Shown: piece after piece, positions 10,931 through 21,779 of the stretch
How positions within the stretch are numbered: the stretch's first letter is position 1
How the letters are laid out: every line of letters starts with the position of its first letter
Assembly: GCA_014529385.2 (NCBI GenBank)
Contig: CM043950.1
Coordinates: forward strand, 77,683,935 to 77,743,934
From: Adiantum capillus-veneris
Lineage: Eukaryota > Streptophyta > Polypodiopsida > Polypodiales > Pteridaceae
Length of the DNA stretch: 60,000 nucleotides
Direction of reading: 5' to 3'
Notes under the pieces: generated by a model
Told to the model about the DNA's origin: nothing
Databases searched by the model: none
The model's input: the letters and a program-made list of their open reading frames with translations, nothing else
Program-made: the position numbers and the translations under genes

Positions 10931-12456
10931 TCTTAAATTTTGGTGTATACCAGAATTCCCAACAATCTTTTCATCGAGTATCAATCCATCTAACCTCGTC
11001 TTCTTTGGAGGTTTGTGTAACACCTTAAAGGGCTCGAGTGCTCGGACCAATGCTCTCCTTCTGAATGAGACATCCTACTTTAGCTGATCCTTTTTGGCAG
11101 TCTTCATCTCAAACTCATAAGAAGCAAGAGCATTCCAAGTCTTTGCATCAGGATCATAGAGAGTTAATTTTCCTCTGATAAGCCAGTCTCAGGCTCTATC
11201 TAGCTTATGGTAGTAAGATGATTTGTGCATCCATCCTTGAGGAAATGGCTAGTTGCACTTGATTCTAGCCTCAAACAAATTTTCGGCCATCTCTCTGAAT
11301 TGGGGTTCGGAGGAGGCTTTGTTGGGGCTGATTCCTTTTCAAGGATCTTAGAGGCCTCAACAGTGAGCTCAATTTTTCTTTTGTGATCCTTATCAGCCGT
11401 CTGATTTGTATCTTCCACTGGCCCATCTTCACTTGAAAGTTCTCCAAGATTTTATTAGATCAGTTGCTTGATCCTTATTTAGAGCACCAAGAACTACTTG
11501 GTTCCATACATTCCACTTAAAATTGGATATCTCATACCAATTGGGAAGATCATCCACTATCTTGATATAGCATTGTTGGTTCACTGGCTCAGGGTGTGAG
11601 GGGTAGAGTGCTGGGAAAAATCAAGGCAATTGTGCTTTGTTCACTGGAATGGCATAGAGGACCACTAGAGAATTTGGGACAAACTCTAAAAAAGTTAATA
11701 CCCTCTAATTCTCTTGATACATTATCTTCCTTGTAATCCGAACTAGAGCAACAAACTTTTTGAATTATCTCTTGCTCTCTACGGGTCATTCTTGTTTTTG
11801 GTCCCTTGCTGCTGCTGGTAGCATTGTTTTCAAGTAAAGCGTTTACCGCCTCTAATCCAGCACTCCTTTGGCACTTTCTATTTGAATTATCATTTCTTAC
11901 ATTTAAATTTTAATTACTTTCATGCATTGATAGGTAGGTTTAGTGACGAGCATTATTTTGAGTTGTAAACCCATTGACTTTTAATTTTTAGTGGGTGGCC
12001 AAGTTATTCATGACTAGGTGCTTTGCCACATTGTTAGTGGTTAGAACTCTTTCTAGTACATGTATGCAACTTGGATCTGGAGACAGATTGTATACTTTCC
12101 GGCTGTGATAATTCATGGATTTCCATTCCAGTACCATCTGCTTGGCCCCCACATATAGCATCTGAAATCTCTCCAGATTCAAGTAAATTGTCTCATCACG
12201 TAGGAACTCTTGGATCTGGAGATGCTTTTGTTTCATCAATGCTTTGTTGAGTGTCATCAGCTCAATAGAGTGTGTGGTGATTAGACTCAAAATTTGATTG
12301 TATAAGAACAATCTTTGCTTTGATATTACTCTGAGCCGTTTGCTACCCAACCTAATTTTTGTTGGTAGGTGGGATTCTACTGATGGGAATCAACACGTGC
12401 AGGTGGCTCTTGATCTTTGTTGTGGCTCTCCCTTGCCTGAGCTAAACTCTAGCCTC
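10931..12456 (-). pseudogene. Element N coding region, C-terminal half (no pol)
   Basis: On the minus strand several open stretches follow one another right up to the PPT: 12350-11988 (begins near MGSKRLRVISKQRLFLYNQI, contains YLNLERFQMLYVGAKQMV), 11789-11589, 11418-11200 (contains a KPPPNPNSERWPK stretch), then KLTLYDPDAKTWNALASYEF and RALVRALEPFKVLHKPPKKT near 11150-11010. Frames change and stops occur, so it is decayed, but the even amino-acid texture suggests one long ancestral protein. No RT, integrase or protease motif is present. The copia element E1 interrupts it at 12457-12461; the N-terminal half resumes at 17944. Its function is not recognised. Confidence 0.5.
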
Positions 12457-12461
12457 CAGTA
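12457..12461. repeat. Target site duplication CAGTA, left
   Basis: CAGTA directly precedes the left LTR and matches the five bases after the right LTR. Confidence 0.95.
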
Positions 12462-12604
12462 TGTTGGAGCTATATATGGCTCACTCTACTCAACTTGGTC
12501 TCACCTATATATTTGTATCTTGTCCTCAATATGAATCAGTCTTTGGGAGCGTATATGGTGTGTCTCTTGTCTCGTCTCTCTCTCTTTCTCTCTACATCTC
12601 AACA
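12462..12604 (+). repeat. E1 5' LTR (143 bp)
   Basis: Starts TGTTGGAGC and ends CATCTCAACA. A TATATATGG box lies only about 10 bases from the left end (12471-12479), so the U3 region upstream of the TATA box is almost absent. The rest is CT-rich. Confidence 0.97.
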
Positions 12605-12616
12605 TGGTATCAGAGC
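12605..12616 (+). other. E1 primer binding site
   Basis: TGGTATCAGAGC directly follows the 5' LTR with no spacer; it is an exact match to the plant initiator Met tRNA PBS. Confidence 0.97.
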
Positions 12617-13359
12617 AGTAACGATCATGCGCCGATTCAATTCATGGTGACAAAACAGTATGTGTATGCAATTTGCATGTAAGATTCAAAAATTGCTACA
12701 AATTTTATTTTTGAGCATTGATTCTTGTTAATTGTGGTTGTTTTGTGTTAAGAAGAATATGATTAGTGTTTTTTGTGATGTTTATTGCTAATCAATCTAA
12801 TCGTTGATTACGTTTTCTTGTTGATGACACCTTGAACTTCATCTCAATTTTTCTTGCTGTTCTGCTCAAAATTTGGAGAAACGGGAAAAGCGCAATGGCA
12901 CTTTTCATCCAAAACTTGTTCGTCTCCTCAAGCTCTTCGATTTGAGTTCTAGGTTTGCGTCAATCAGAGTTCGCAGCAGAAAGTTATGCTGTTTTTACTG
13001 CAATTGAGCTTGACGCAGCTTTCTTCGTCCTACTTCTTCGTGAAGCGTCCGCGATCGTTTTTCTTATTTTGGCGTTAACTTTTTCGAGAAGATTTAGCTT
13101 TTTGCTATTCATATTGTGGCCGTCAATCTTGCGTCTCACGCCACTCTATTTTGAGGACTCTTTTATTATTAACGTCTCCTTTACCCTGCCCTTTTTGGGT
13201 GACGTCTCTCACATCTTTGGAAGTTCCTTGAGCGTCCTTCTTACATTTATCGTTGACAGAACGCAGTCCTCATATCTCTCTCATTCTCAATTGCGGCCTT
13301 CACCATACATGGTGTGCAAATTCTGCGATCTTATCTTATACGTCTTCTCGCAACAAGAT

Positions 13360-14784
13360 ATGGCTATGAATATTCTCGTCAACGGCTTTCCTTCTGGCCA
13401 GCGTTCTGTTCCTCCTTTCCAAGGTCAAGGTTTTCCAGGCTGGAAAGCAAAGATGTTGTTAATTCTTGAAGGCGATGAACTCTCCGATGTTGTTCTTGGA
13501 AATCGTGTTTGTCCGCCTCAGCCTGTTGATACTGATAATGATAACGTGCTTATCACTGAAGGACCTATATTTGAAGATTGGAATGTTGCCTATACGGATT
13601 GGCAACGACGTGATAAAGCAGCTCGTAGGTATATTCTTTCTGCTCTTACTGATTCCCTTTTTCTTGATATGTACGAACTGCCTACTTCCCACGACGTATG
13701 GAAGTACCTTATTGCAAACTTTCAGAAGAAATCTGTCACAGAAATACTTTATTTTAGAGGGTTGCTTAACAAGTTACAATATGAAGTTGGTACTGCCATG
13801 ACGGGACATATTGAATCTTTCAAATCTATTATTAATCAACTTGCTGCTGCCGGTGATCTTGTTCCACAAAAGCAAATGATTACACTTCTCCTTGATACGG
13901 TGAAGGACTCTTCTTATGATAACATTGTTACTATTCTCTCTAATAAAGATGGTCTTGATTTCGACCAAGCCTGCATGTCTTTAATTGAATACACTCAACG
14001 TCAAGAACGTCGTAATGCTAGTCATGATACAGCTATGATTTCACACGAGGAGACTGAGTCACAACAGATGGAACGGGATTTTTATGCTCGAAGGCGTCCA
14101 TTTCAACGAGGAAACCGCAGAGGTGGCCGTCGCGGTAATATTTTCTCTCGTCTCAAATTTCCTAATAAGCAATGTTCTTACTGCAACAGAAATGGCCATA
14201 CTGAAGATGATTGTTGGGCACGTCAATATGATGAAGAACACAATATTACCACAAAACAACCACGTTTATCTAGAGACTCTTCTTCTTCTTCTTGTGAATA
14301 TTGTGGACGATCTGATCATCCCACTCATATGTGCTATAAGCGTCGATTCGACACAGATCGGAATAGAGCATATGCTACTGAACATCGAAACAACATTGTA
14401 CCAGAAACAAGCTGCGTCCTATGTTCAGTTGCTCCAGACAGAATACTTCATGTACGCGATGGATCACTTTTTATTGTCGATTCTAGTGCTATAGGAAATA
14501 TGACATATCAGTCTAAGTGGCTCCATAACTATCATCCACTGCCAGTTCAACGTGTTGTTTATCTTGCTGATGATACTACTTGTCAAGTAAAGGGTATTGG
14601 AGACTTATATCTTGGTACCGTATCTTCTTCCACTCGAATTTTGCGAGGAGTATTACATGTACCAGATCTTCAACGTAATCTTCTTTCAGTTGCTAGACTT
14701 GTTGATCTTGGTCTGTTTGTTGGATTTGATCATACCAAATGCCGAATTGAGAAAGATGGACAGACTATAGCCACTGCTCCTTGA
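13360..14784 (+). pseudogene. E1 gag and protease part of the gag-pol polyprotein
   Basis: The frame is open from 12955, but the first ATGs are at 13309 and 13360; I favour 13360 (MAMNILVNGFPSGQR), as the upstream stretch reads like leader. Residues 20-220 form the copia capsid (UBN2-type) region (FPGWKAKMLLILEGDE, VWKYLIANFQKKSV, HIESFKSIINQLAAAG). Two CCHC zinc knuckles follow (CSYCNRNGHTEDDC and CEYCGRSDHPTHMC). The protease motif at 14479 reads VDSSAIGNMT instead of the usual DSGASxHMT, so the catalytic DSG is DSS. The frame ends at a TGA (14782-14784); the same frame continues after a second stop into pol, so the ancestor had one gag-pol ORF. Confidence 0.93.
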
Positions 14785-14796
14785 AATGGTAATTAG

Positions 14797-17547
14797 TTTG
14801 AACTCTCTCTCAACGATGCTGTAGCAAATGTTGTCACTGCTCCAGGTGATCATGATTGCAAAGTATGGCATCACCGTTTTGTTCATGCTGATTTCTCAAA
14901 ACTCCTTGATCTTCAACGTCGTGATCTTGTTCATGGCATGGATCTTAAAGCCCATCCTCATATGGGAATTTGTGAATTTTGTGCTCTTGGGAAACACAAT
15001 CGCAAACCCTTTCCTCTTTCAAATACAACTCATTCTCATGACATATTGGATCTTGTTCATAGTGATATATGTGGACCTCTACCTTCTTCGAGATCACAAT
15101 ATCGCTACTTCATTACTTTCATTGATGATTTCTCAAGGTATACGACTATATTTCTACTTAGACAAAAATCTGAAGCCTTATCTATTTTCAAACAATTCCA
15201 CAAGGCTACGGAACTTCAAACTGGTCGTCGCCTTAAGAAGCTTCATAGTGACAATGGAGGCGAATATGTTTCTCGAGAGTTTGTGAGTTACTGTGCTGAC
15301 AATGGAATTCATCATGAACACACTATTCCATATTCGCCTCAACATAACGGAGTTGCTGAACGAAAGAATCGCACTATTCTCAATGCTGTAAGATGTATGC
15401 TGATTCATTCTGGCTTATCTCGTGTTTTTTGGGCTGAAGCTACTTTGACAGCAATATTTATTCAGAATCATCTTCCTACTACTGCACCCTCTGGTAAGAT
15501 ACCCATCACAGCATGGACAGGTGACATTCCTTCTGTATCTCATTTTCGAACCTTTGGATGTATTGCTTATATTCATGCTCCCAAAGAAACACGAACAAAG
15601 CTTGATGCTCCTGGTCTTAAAGTTATTTTTATTGGATATTCTGACACTTCCAAAGGCTACAAATTCTATGACCCTTCCCCCAAGAAAGTAATTGTGAATC
15701 GTGATGCTACTTTTAACGAACAGCTTATGGGAGGCTCATGGTCCATGGATGATTCTGATGATACTAAATCATTGCTTCAAGCTTTTCCATTTCTTTCAGA
15801 AGATGAAACTCTTCCTATAGAGAAACTTTCCTCTTCACAACCATCCATTCTGAATGTCGCCAATGATGATATTGATATTTTTGTTGATCTGCCTATTGAT
15901 TTTGAACATGGCTCATGTCATGTTTATGATGACGATATTGCTGATAATGGTTTTTGTACTTCCGAAGATCCCATTACTTATGATGAAGCTATCTCTTCAC
16001 CACAAAAGGATCAATGGCAAGAGTCTATGGAAGTAGAGTACGATTCTCTTATCTCTAAAGGTACATGGATACTAACTGAATTACCTCCTGGTCGTACAGC
16101 TATTAAATGTAAGTGGGTGTATAAGACAAAAGTAAAAGCAGATGGATCTTTTGACAAGTTCAAGGCGCGTTTAGTTGCAAAAGGTTATTCCCAAGTAGCT
16201 GGTGTTGATTATCAAGAGACCTTTTCACCAGTTGTTCGCATTACAAGTGTTCGAGTTTTATTGGCATTTGCTGTTCAATTTGATTTAGAAGCTCATCAAA
16301 TGGATGTGCGAACTGCTTTTCTTAATGGTGACTTGGAAGAGGAAATTTATATGGAACAACCAGAAGGGTTTGTTATTCCAGGTAAAAAAGACCTTGTTGC
16401 TCAACTCCATAAGGCACTATATGGTCTCAAACAAGCTTCGCGAGCCTGGTATACAAAATTTGATCTTTTTCTCACCTCTAAAGGATTCATCTCTTGCTCA
16501 TCAGACCCCAACTTATACATAAAACGCCAAGGTAGCAGTTTTGTGATTCTTGCTCTTTATGTGGATTATACCATCCTTGTTTCCAATGATTTGGGATTTC
16601 TTCAGCAAGTGAAAAAGTTATTGTCTTTTGCATTTGATATGGTGGATCTTGGAGAGATTCACTCGTGTCTTGGGATTCAAATCCAACGGAACCGTACAAA
16701 AGGTATTCTATTCCTTCGACAGTCAAAGTTTATTGCAGATACTATTCAAAAATTTGGTATGGAATCTGCACATTCAGCCAACACACCTTGTCTTGCAAGC
16801 TCTACGAAGAACACTTCTGACAATGGCGGTCAACTTGTCACAAATCAACCTTATGCTAACTTGATTGGATGTCTTCAGTTTGTTGGCATGAACACTCGTC
16901 CTGATATTCTGTTTGCTACTAATTATCTTGGACAACATCTTGCATGTCCTTCTCTTAAGCATTGGTCTGCTGCAAAGCGTGTGTTGAAATACTTGAAAGG
17001 CACTACAGATTTTGGTTTAGTCTATCGACGACAACTCACATCGGATTCTATGCAATCTCTTTCTCTTTTGGGTTACACAGATGCAGACTGGGCAAGCTCA
17101 CATTTATCTATGCGATCTACTAGTGGAAATTGCTTCTTTATAAATGGTTGTCTTGTTTCTTGGACTAGCAAGAAACAACGTTGTGTTGCAGTTTCTACGA
17201 CTGAGTCAGAATATGTTGCGGCATCACTTGCAGCTCGTGAGTTGATTTGGCTTCGACAAATGCTGGTTGATATTGGTCACTCTCCTCTTTCTAGCACACC
17301 CTTGCGGTGTGACAACCAAAGTGCTATTAGTCTTGCAAAAGACTATGTTCAACATAATAAGTCAAAGCACATTGCTGTCCATTATCATTATGTCAGGTAT
17401 GAAGTACGCAAAGAAACCATTATGGTTGAACACTGTCCAAGTGACCACATGATTGCAGAAATTTTGACCAAAGGCCTCAACGAGTCACGTTTCATCCTCT
17501 TGCGCTCGGAGCTTGGAGTTGCTTCGACCTCACTCTTTCTAGATTAG
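14797..17547 (+). pseudogene. E1 pol: integrase, reverse transcriptase, RNase H
   Basis: In the same frame as gag after TAG 14794-14796. The first Met is at 14938, but conserved sequence begins earlier: the GAG-pre-integrase zinc finger (WHHRFVHADF, then CEFC) spans about 14868-14990. The integrase core follows with DICGP, FIDDFSRYT, LHSDNGGEY and NGVAERKNRT (D, D and E present). The RT (about 16030-16780) has KCKWVYKTKVKADG, QMDVRTAFLNGDLEEEIY and LYGLKQASRAWY. The catalytic YVDD reads YVDYTIL, with Asp changed to Tyr at 16567-16569. RNase H spans about 17070-17480 (YTDADWASS, STTESEYVA, LRCDNQSAISLA, AEILTKGL). It would be a working pol but for the RT change and the upstream stops. Confidence 0.95.
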
Positions 17548-17786
17548 CTTCTTTGCTATTCTAATAGCTTTGTACATATGACATTGTAATCTTTTAGGTA
17601 CCATGCACTATGCACACTCCACATTTGCACATTGTGATCTCTAAGTCACTTGAATATTTGTACATAGATGCACAATTCACTTTCACATCATCATCGCCGG
17701 TTCATATTTTCACATTGTATAGGGGCTTGGGTTTTTCCCTTGAACTCCCCAAGGGTTTTTTCATCCAAAGCTAGAGACCTTTGTTT

Positions 17787-17795
17787 GAGTGGGGG
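17787..17795 (+). other. E1 polypurine tract
   Basis: GAGTGGGGG lies directly before the 3' LTR, as expected for plus-strand priming. Confidence 0.85.
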
Positions 17796-17938
17796 TGTTG
17801 GAGCTATATATGGCTCACTCTACTCAACTTGGTCTCACCTATATATTTGTATCTTGTCCTCAATATGAATCAGTCTTTGGGAGCGTATATGGTGTGTCTC
17901 TTGTCTCGTCTCTCCCTCTTTCTCTCTACATCTCAACA
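17796..17938 (+). repeat. E1 3' LTR (143 bp)
   Basis: Matches the 5' LTR except for one T to C change in the CT-rich part. Ends TCTCAACA, followed by the CAGTA duplication. Confidence 0.97.
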
Positions 17939-17943
17939 CAGTA
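17939..17943. repeat. Target site duplication CAGTA, right
   Basis: CAGTA directly follows the right LTR and matches 12457-12461. Confidence 0.95.
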
Positions 17944-18771
17944 GGCCCTAAATCTCCTGCAGCTAACCCTGGGGCATCATCGTCATTATTGCCATCATCA
18001 TCATCCTTGTGATGATGTTTGTCTGCTGCTCCCTCATCTTGGTCATCATCTTCCTTATCATAATCTTCATCTTTGTTTTTCTGGTTGCCTAAGTACTGAG
18101 AGAGATCCATTGACTAGTGTCGTAGTGTATTTGCCAGCTTTATCTTGTAGGTCAGACTACATTGACTCTTCGACTGATTCTAGGTAGTTCAAGTTTAGAA
18201 TCAAGTTGCCATCTTTGTGCACTATCTACACCAAAGAATGATAAGTATATTTTTCCAAAATAGCTTCTTTTAGTACATGATGCTTCTAATGGAGTTTCTT
18301 GTAATCTTTCCGCTTCGCATTCAACATTGACTTAAGGCGTTCAACTAGCTGCCAAGCAATGTGCTTCTCTTCCTCCATGATAGTGTTTTCATTGGTTAAT
18401 TTCTCAATTTTATTTTGTAGAGTCATCACTTTCCTTTTGTGCTATTGCTATTCAAACTAATACTATAAAATTTGCTTCAGATATTCAACCTGCCCTTTCT
18501 TAACATTGTCTAGCACAGCTTTAGTCTTTTGTAGTTCTTGTTTTAGGCTGTCCACTTTTGTACTCGAAACAGACGCTTGAGCCTCCATCATCTAGCCTAT
18601 AGAGTTTGCAATATTGTCCCAGCCAGACTGCATGGTTGCAACACATCCTTGTGTAATGGTTTCAAGATTAGGTTGACATGTCTCACAAGCTGTCATCGAA
18701 AGTGTATATGGAAGTGAAGCTTTGTTGTTTTCTTCATGACCAGTTGCCCCTTTAGTGGTTCCTTCTAGAGT
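17944..18771 (-). pseudogene. Element N coding region, coiled-coil and acidic part
   Basis: Minus-strand reading shows MTLEGTTKGATGHEENN near 18774. Next come heptad-rich stretches (VDSLKQELQKTKAVLDNVKK near 18555; LQNKIEKLTNENTIMEEEKH near 18415; QLVERLKSMLNAKRKDYKK near 18330) that look like coiled coil. A strongly acidic run follows (MDLSQYLGNQKNKDEDYDKE from 18110, then D/H/N-rich sequence to about 17965). Several stops interrupt it. No nucleic-acid enzyme motif is seen. It joins 12456 across E1 once the CAGTA duplication is allowed for. I do not recognise the family; a gag-like structural protein of a non-autonomous element is one possibility. Confidence 0.5.
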
Positions 18772-19739
18772 CATTGAGGCCTATCCAGTTTACCTATAGG
18801 CATTTGAGTGGTAACTAGTGCCGGTTTTGAAACATTGCCTGATGTTTGATTTTTCTTAATGTCTGGTTTGGCACATGTTGTCTAAGATGACCCTCCACCA
18901 GTTGTCCCTTTGTCTCTTGGTGTGCATTGGTTTGTCTTTTATCAGCTTCAAGTGATGGAGCGGGTGTGCTAGCTAGTTTTTGCATTCTACCATGGAGTTT
19001 CTTGTGCAAATCAACTATCTTAGGCTTCTTGCTTTATGATCCTAGCTCATCTTGGGTTAATGGCCAGTTCACACCCGTTTGCACTGTCTGTGTTGTTCCT
19101 TTGCCCTTTTCCTCTACTGGTGGATTTGTTGTAGTATGACCCTTTCCCTTACCAATATCATCTAGTAGAGGAATTTCCATACATACCAAACCTTCAATAA
19201 GCCTTTTTCTACACAACACTAATATAAAAAAAATGACCTATATTTATACTAGCCTTTGGGTCCTAGATTCTAGCTAGTAACATGGAGAATAGTTTTTTAG
19301 ATAAGTACATCAGGTTGTTCTTCAAGCTGATTGCTTCAGCGATGAACCTGTAGATTGAGGAACATTCCAATGCAGCTACTAGAATGCTATGTGCACCATG
19401 TTTCCTTTTCTTTTTGTTTGGTTGTCCTCTTTCAAACATTTGCTAACCACTTCAATAGTGGCTAGTGTGGGTTTGACCGCATATGGGATCTTGAGAACAA
19501 GGGTGAGTTCTCCTGTTGTCAAGTCTAGAGATATTTCATTGACCAGCATTGTTCCTTTATCTACCTGTAATGTGGCCAACACCTGGTGGGTGATACCTGC
19601 ATCAACAGTTAGATTAGCCACTTCCATTACCACCTCTAGGTGCCATAGCTTCAGAAAGCCAAAGCCTGCTCTTGCTATTGAAACACATATTTGCCAATCT
19701 TGTTGTGTGCAACAAGACCGACTGCAGCACTGAAGACAT
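18772..19739 (-). repeat. 968-bp tandem duplication in element N, unit 1
   Basis: Unit 1 matches unit 2 (19740-20707) at an exact offset of 968 bp, with about two dozen substitutions and no indel that I could see. On the minus strand each unit carries an 84-codon frame (19633-19379 here: MVMEVANLTVDAGITHQVLA, then ISLDLTTGELTLVLKIP) and a basic frame ending at MFQNRH (18815). 968 is not a multiple of three, so the duplication would break a continuous reading frame. Confidence 0.93.
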
Positions 19740-20707
19740 CACTGAAGCCTGTCCAGTTTAACTATAGGCGTTTGAGTGGTAACTAGTGCCGGTTTTGAAA
19801 CATTGCCTGATGTTTGATTTTTCTTAATGTCTGGTTTGGCACATGTTGTCTAAGATGACCCTCCACCAGTTGTCCCTTTGTCTCTTGGTGTGCATTGATT
19901 TGTCTTTTATCAGCTTCAAGTGATGGAGCGGGTGTGCTAGCTAGTTTTTTCATTCTACCATGGAGTTTCTTGTGCAAATAAACTATCTTGGGCTTCTTGC
20001 TTTATGACCCTAGGTCATCTTGGGTTAATGGCCACTTCACACCCGTTTGCACTGTCTGTGTTGCTCCTTTGCCCTTGTCCTCTACTGGTGGATTTGTTGT
20101 TTTATCACCCTTTCCCTTACCAATATCATCTAGTAGAGGAATTTCCATACATACCAAACCTTCAATAAGCCTTTTTCTACACAACACTAATATAAAAAAA
20201 ATGACCTATATTTATACTAGCCTTTGGGTCCTAGATTCTAGCTAGTAACATGGAGAATAGTTTTTTAGATAAGTACATCGGGTTGTTCTTCAAGCTGATT
20301 GCTTCAGCGATAAACCTGTAGATTGAGGAACATTCCAATGCAGCTACTAGAATGCTATGTGCACCATGTTTCCTTTCCTTTTTGTTTGGTTGTCCTCTTT
20401 CAAACATTTGCTAACCACTTCAACAGTGGCTAGTGTGGGTTTGACCACATATGGGATCTTGAGAACAAGGGTGAGTTCTCCTGTTGTCAAGTCTAGAGAT
20501 ATTTCATTGACCTGCATTGTTCCTTTATCTACCTGTAATGTGGCCAACACCTGGTGGGTGATACCTGCATCAAAAGTTAGATTAGCCACTTCCATTACCA
20601 CCTCTAGGTGCCATAGCTTCAGAAAGCCAAAGCCTGCTCTTGCTATTGAAACACATATTTGCCAATCTTGTTGTGTGCAACAAGACCGACTGCAGCACTG
20701 AAGACAT
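19740..20707 (-). repeat. 968-bp tandem duplication in element N, unit 2
   Basis: Second unit of the duplication. It is nearest the presumed N-terminus of the element N protein and carries the corresponding 84-codon frame at 20601-20347. Confidence 0.93.
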
Positions 20708-20816
20708 CAATGGTTTGTTATGTGAAAACATTTCTACGATTGTGTCTTTCATCTTTTTTGACATTTTCTTCTTGCCCATGCACAATGTAGGTAAACAATC
20801 CTATGTAGAGGTAGAC
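20582..20816 (-). pseudogene. Element N coding region, possible N-terminus
   Basis: A minus-strand frame starts at 20785 (MCMGKKKMSKKMKDTIVEMF) and runs into the duplicated unit (SKSRLWLSEAMAPRGG in this frame; FGFLKLWHLEVVMEVANL in the neighbouring one). The frame that continues into the 84-codon stretch is the neighbouring one, so a frameshift lies near 20640. The 5' LTR expected above this point is missing; a family X LTR begins at 20817 in the other orientation. Function not recognised. Confidence 0.4.
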
Positions 20817-21136
20817 TGTAAAGTGTGGTTTTTGTCCTGAAGTATGAGGGCAGGAGGGAAGAGGGGGAATTATTACAAATGTAATGGATTCAAGCTGTAC
20901 ATATACTTAAAGCTCATTTCATGAATGAATAAACAAATCTATATTTTGCGTTACATCTCCCTTGTTTATGATGAACTTGTGATGGCTTAGCAAATACTCA
21001 AGACCGTGTTTATGAGTCCAAGTTAGTTGATCTTGGAACCTAATTCGCTGAGTGAAAGTCTAGGCAACACACACTCACTTGTGTGCATGATGTTTATCTT
21101 TCATCCACCCTAGCTAGCACGATCCCATTCCTATCA
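20817..21136 (+). repeat. Family X LTR, plus orientation (320 bp)
   Basis: Starts TGTAAAGTGTGG and ends CCCATTCCTATCA, two bases before a PBS. It matches the inverted copy at 35515-35840 along its length (shared blocks TTACATCTCCCTTGTT, TGTTTATGAGTCCAAGTTA, TTTCATCCACCCTAGCTAG). Homology stops at the same TG in both copies, which supports the edge. Confidence 0.85.
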
Positions 21137-21138
21137 AG

Positions 21139-21150
21139 TGGTATCAGATC
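21139..21150 (+). other. Family X primer binding site
   Basis: TGGTATCAGATC, one mismatch from the iMet PBS TGGTATCAGAGC, so this LTR is a 5' LTR of a plus-strand element. Confidence 0.8.
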
Positions 21151-21770
21151 ACAGGTATGCTAGCAAGGCTTGCTATTATGCATTTCATGTTTGTACAAAT
21201 TAGCATTCCTTAATTATCATTAGTTCGATTTATTAGGTTTTTTTCTCTATTGAATATCTCATGCCCAATTAGTACTCCATTGGCTAGCATGAGCATGTTC
21301 TTGAGTTAAAGAATCTTGGGGCACTACTCACTGGCCAATTGGAAGCCTAATTAGCATTAGAGTGCATTGATTTAGCCAACAAGAAATTGCATTTTGCATT
21401 CAAAATATGCTCCTTATTTTAGCAAAATTAGCATTTGCAATTGATGTGTGTGCGTAGCCTGTCTCGAGAGCTTTCAACTTTGAGCAAAGCTCAAGCTTTC
21501 AATCTCCATTCTCTATTTTTCTTGCAAAATTGAGCTTCAAATTGTGTGTCTGTGTGTGGGAGAGATTATTTCATTTGCATTTAATGCTTGCTATTATATT
21601 CCACAACTCCACCCTTTTTCTTGAGAGAATTGTGGTGGGATTGCCCTCTTTAAGGAGGTCAACCCTCAAATGCACCGTCCACACAACAAGAGCACCCAAC
21701 GGATCTCAAATTACCCCCCAAAGGCAGATTTAAGTGGGTTTTTTTTGGGTCCGAACTGTCGTAAACCGGC
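21151..21770 (+). other. Family X leader
   Basis: Untranslated leader similar to the inverted copy at about 34830-35500 (shared blocks TAGCATGAGCATGTTCTTGA and CCTAATTAGCATTAGAGT). No coding sequence is seen. The similarity fades by about 21770, just before a chromovirus pol begins. Confidence 0.65.
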
Positions 21771-21779
21771 CAACAATGC

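Larger units (their letters stand above)
12462..17938 (+). mobile_element. E1: complete Ty1/copia LTR retrotransposon, 5477 bp
   Basis: Both LTRs, PBS, gag, pol in copia order (protease, integrase, RT, RNase H), PPT and a 5-bp target duplication (CAGTA on both sides) are present. The two 143-bp LTRs differ at one base by eye, so the insertion is recent. It lies in element N in the opposite orientation. The internal frame has two in-frame stops (14782 and 14794), and the protease and RT active sites are altered, so this copy looks unable to transpose by itself unless the changes arose after insertion. Confidence 0.97.

Noticed and set aside
12955-13359. N-terminal extension of the E1 gag frame
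   Set aside because: The frame is open but begins at a TTG, and the sequence is hydrophobic and unlike gag. Translation more likely starts at an ATG at 13309 or 13360.
17835-18110. 91-codon acidic minus-strand frame
   Set aside because: Its end lies in the E1 LTR. Only 17944-18110 belongs to element N, so it is annotated there and not as a separate gene.
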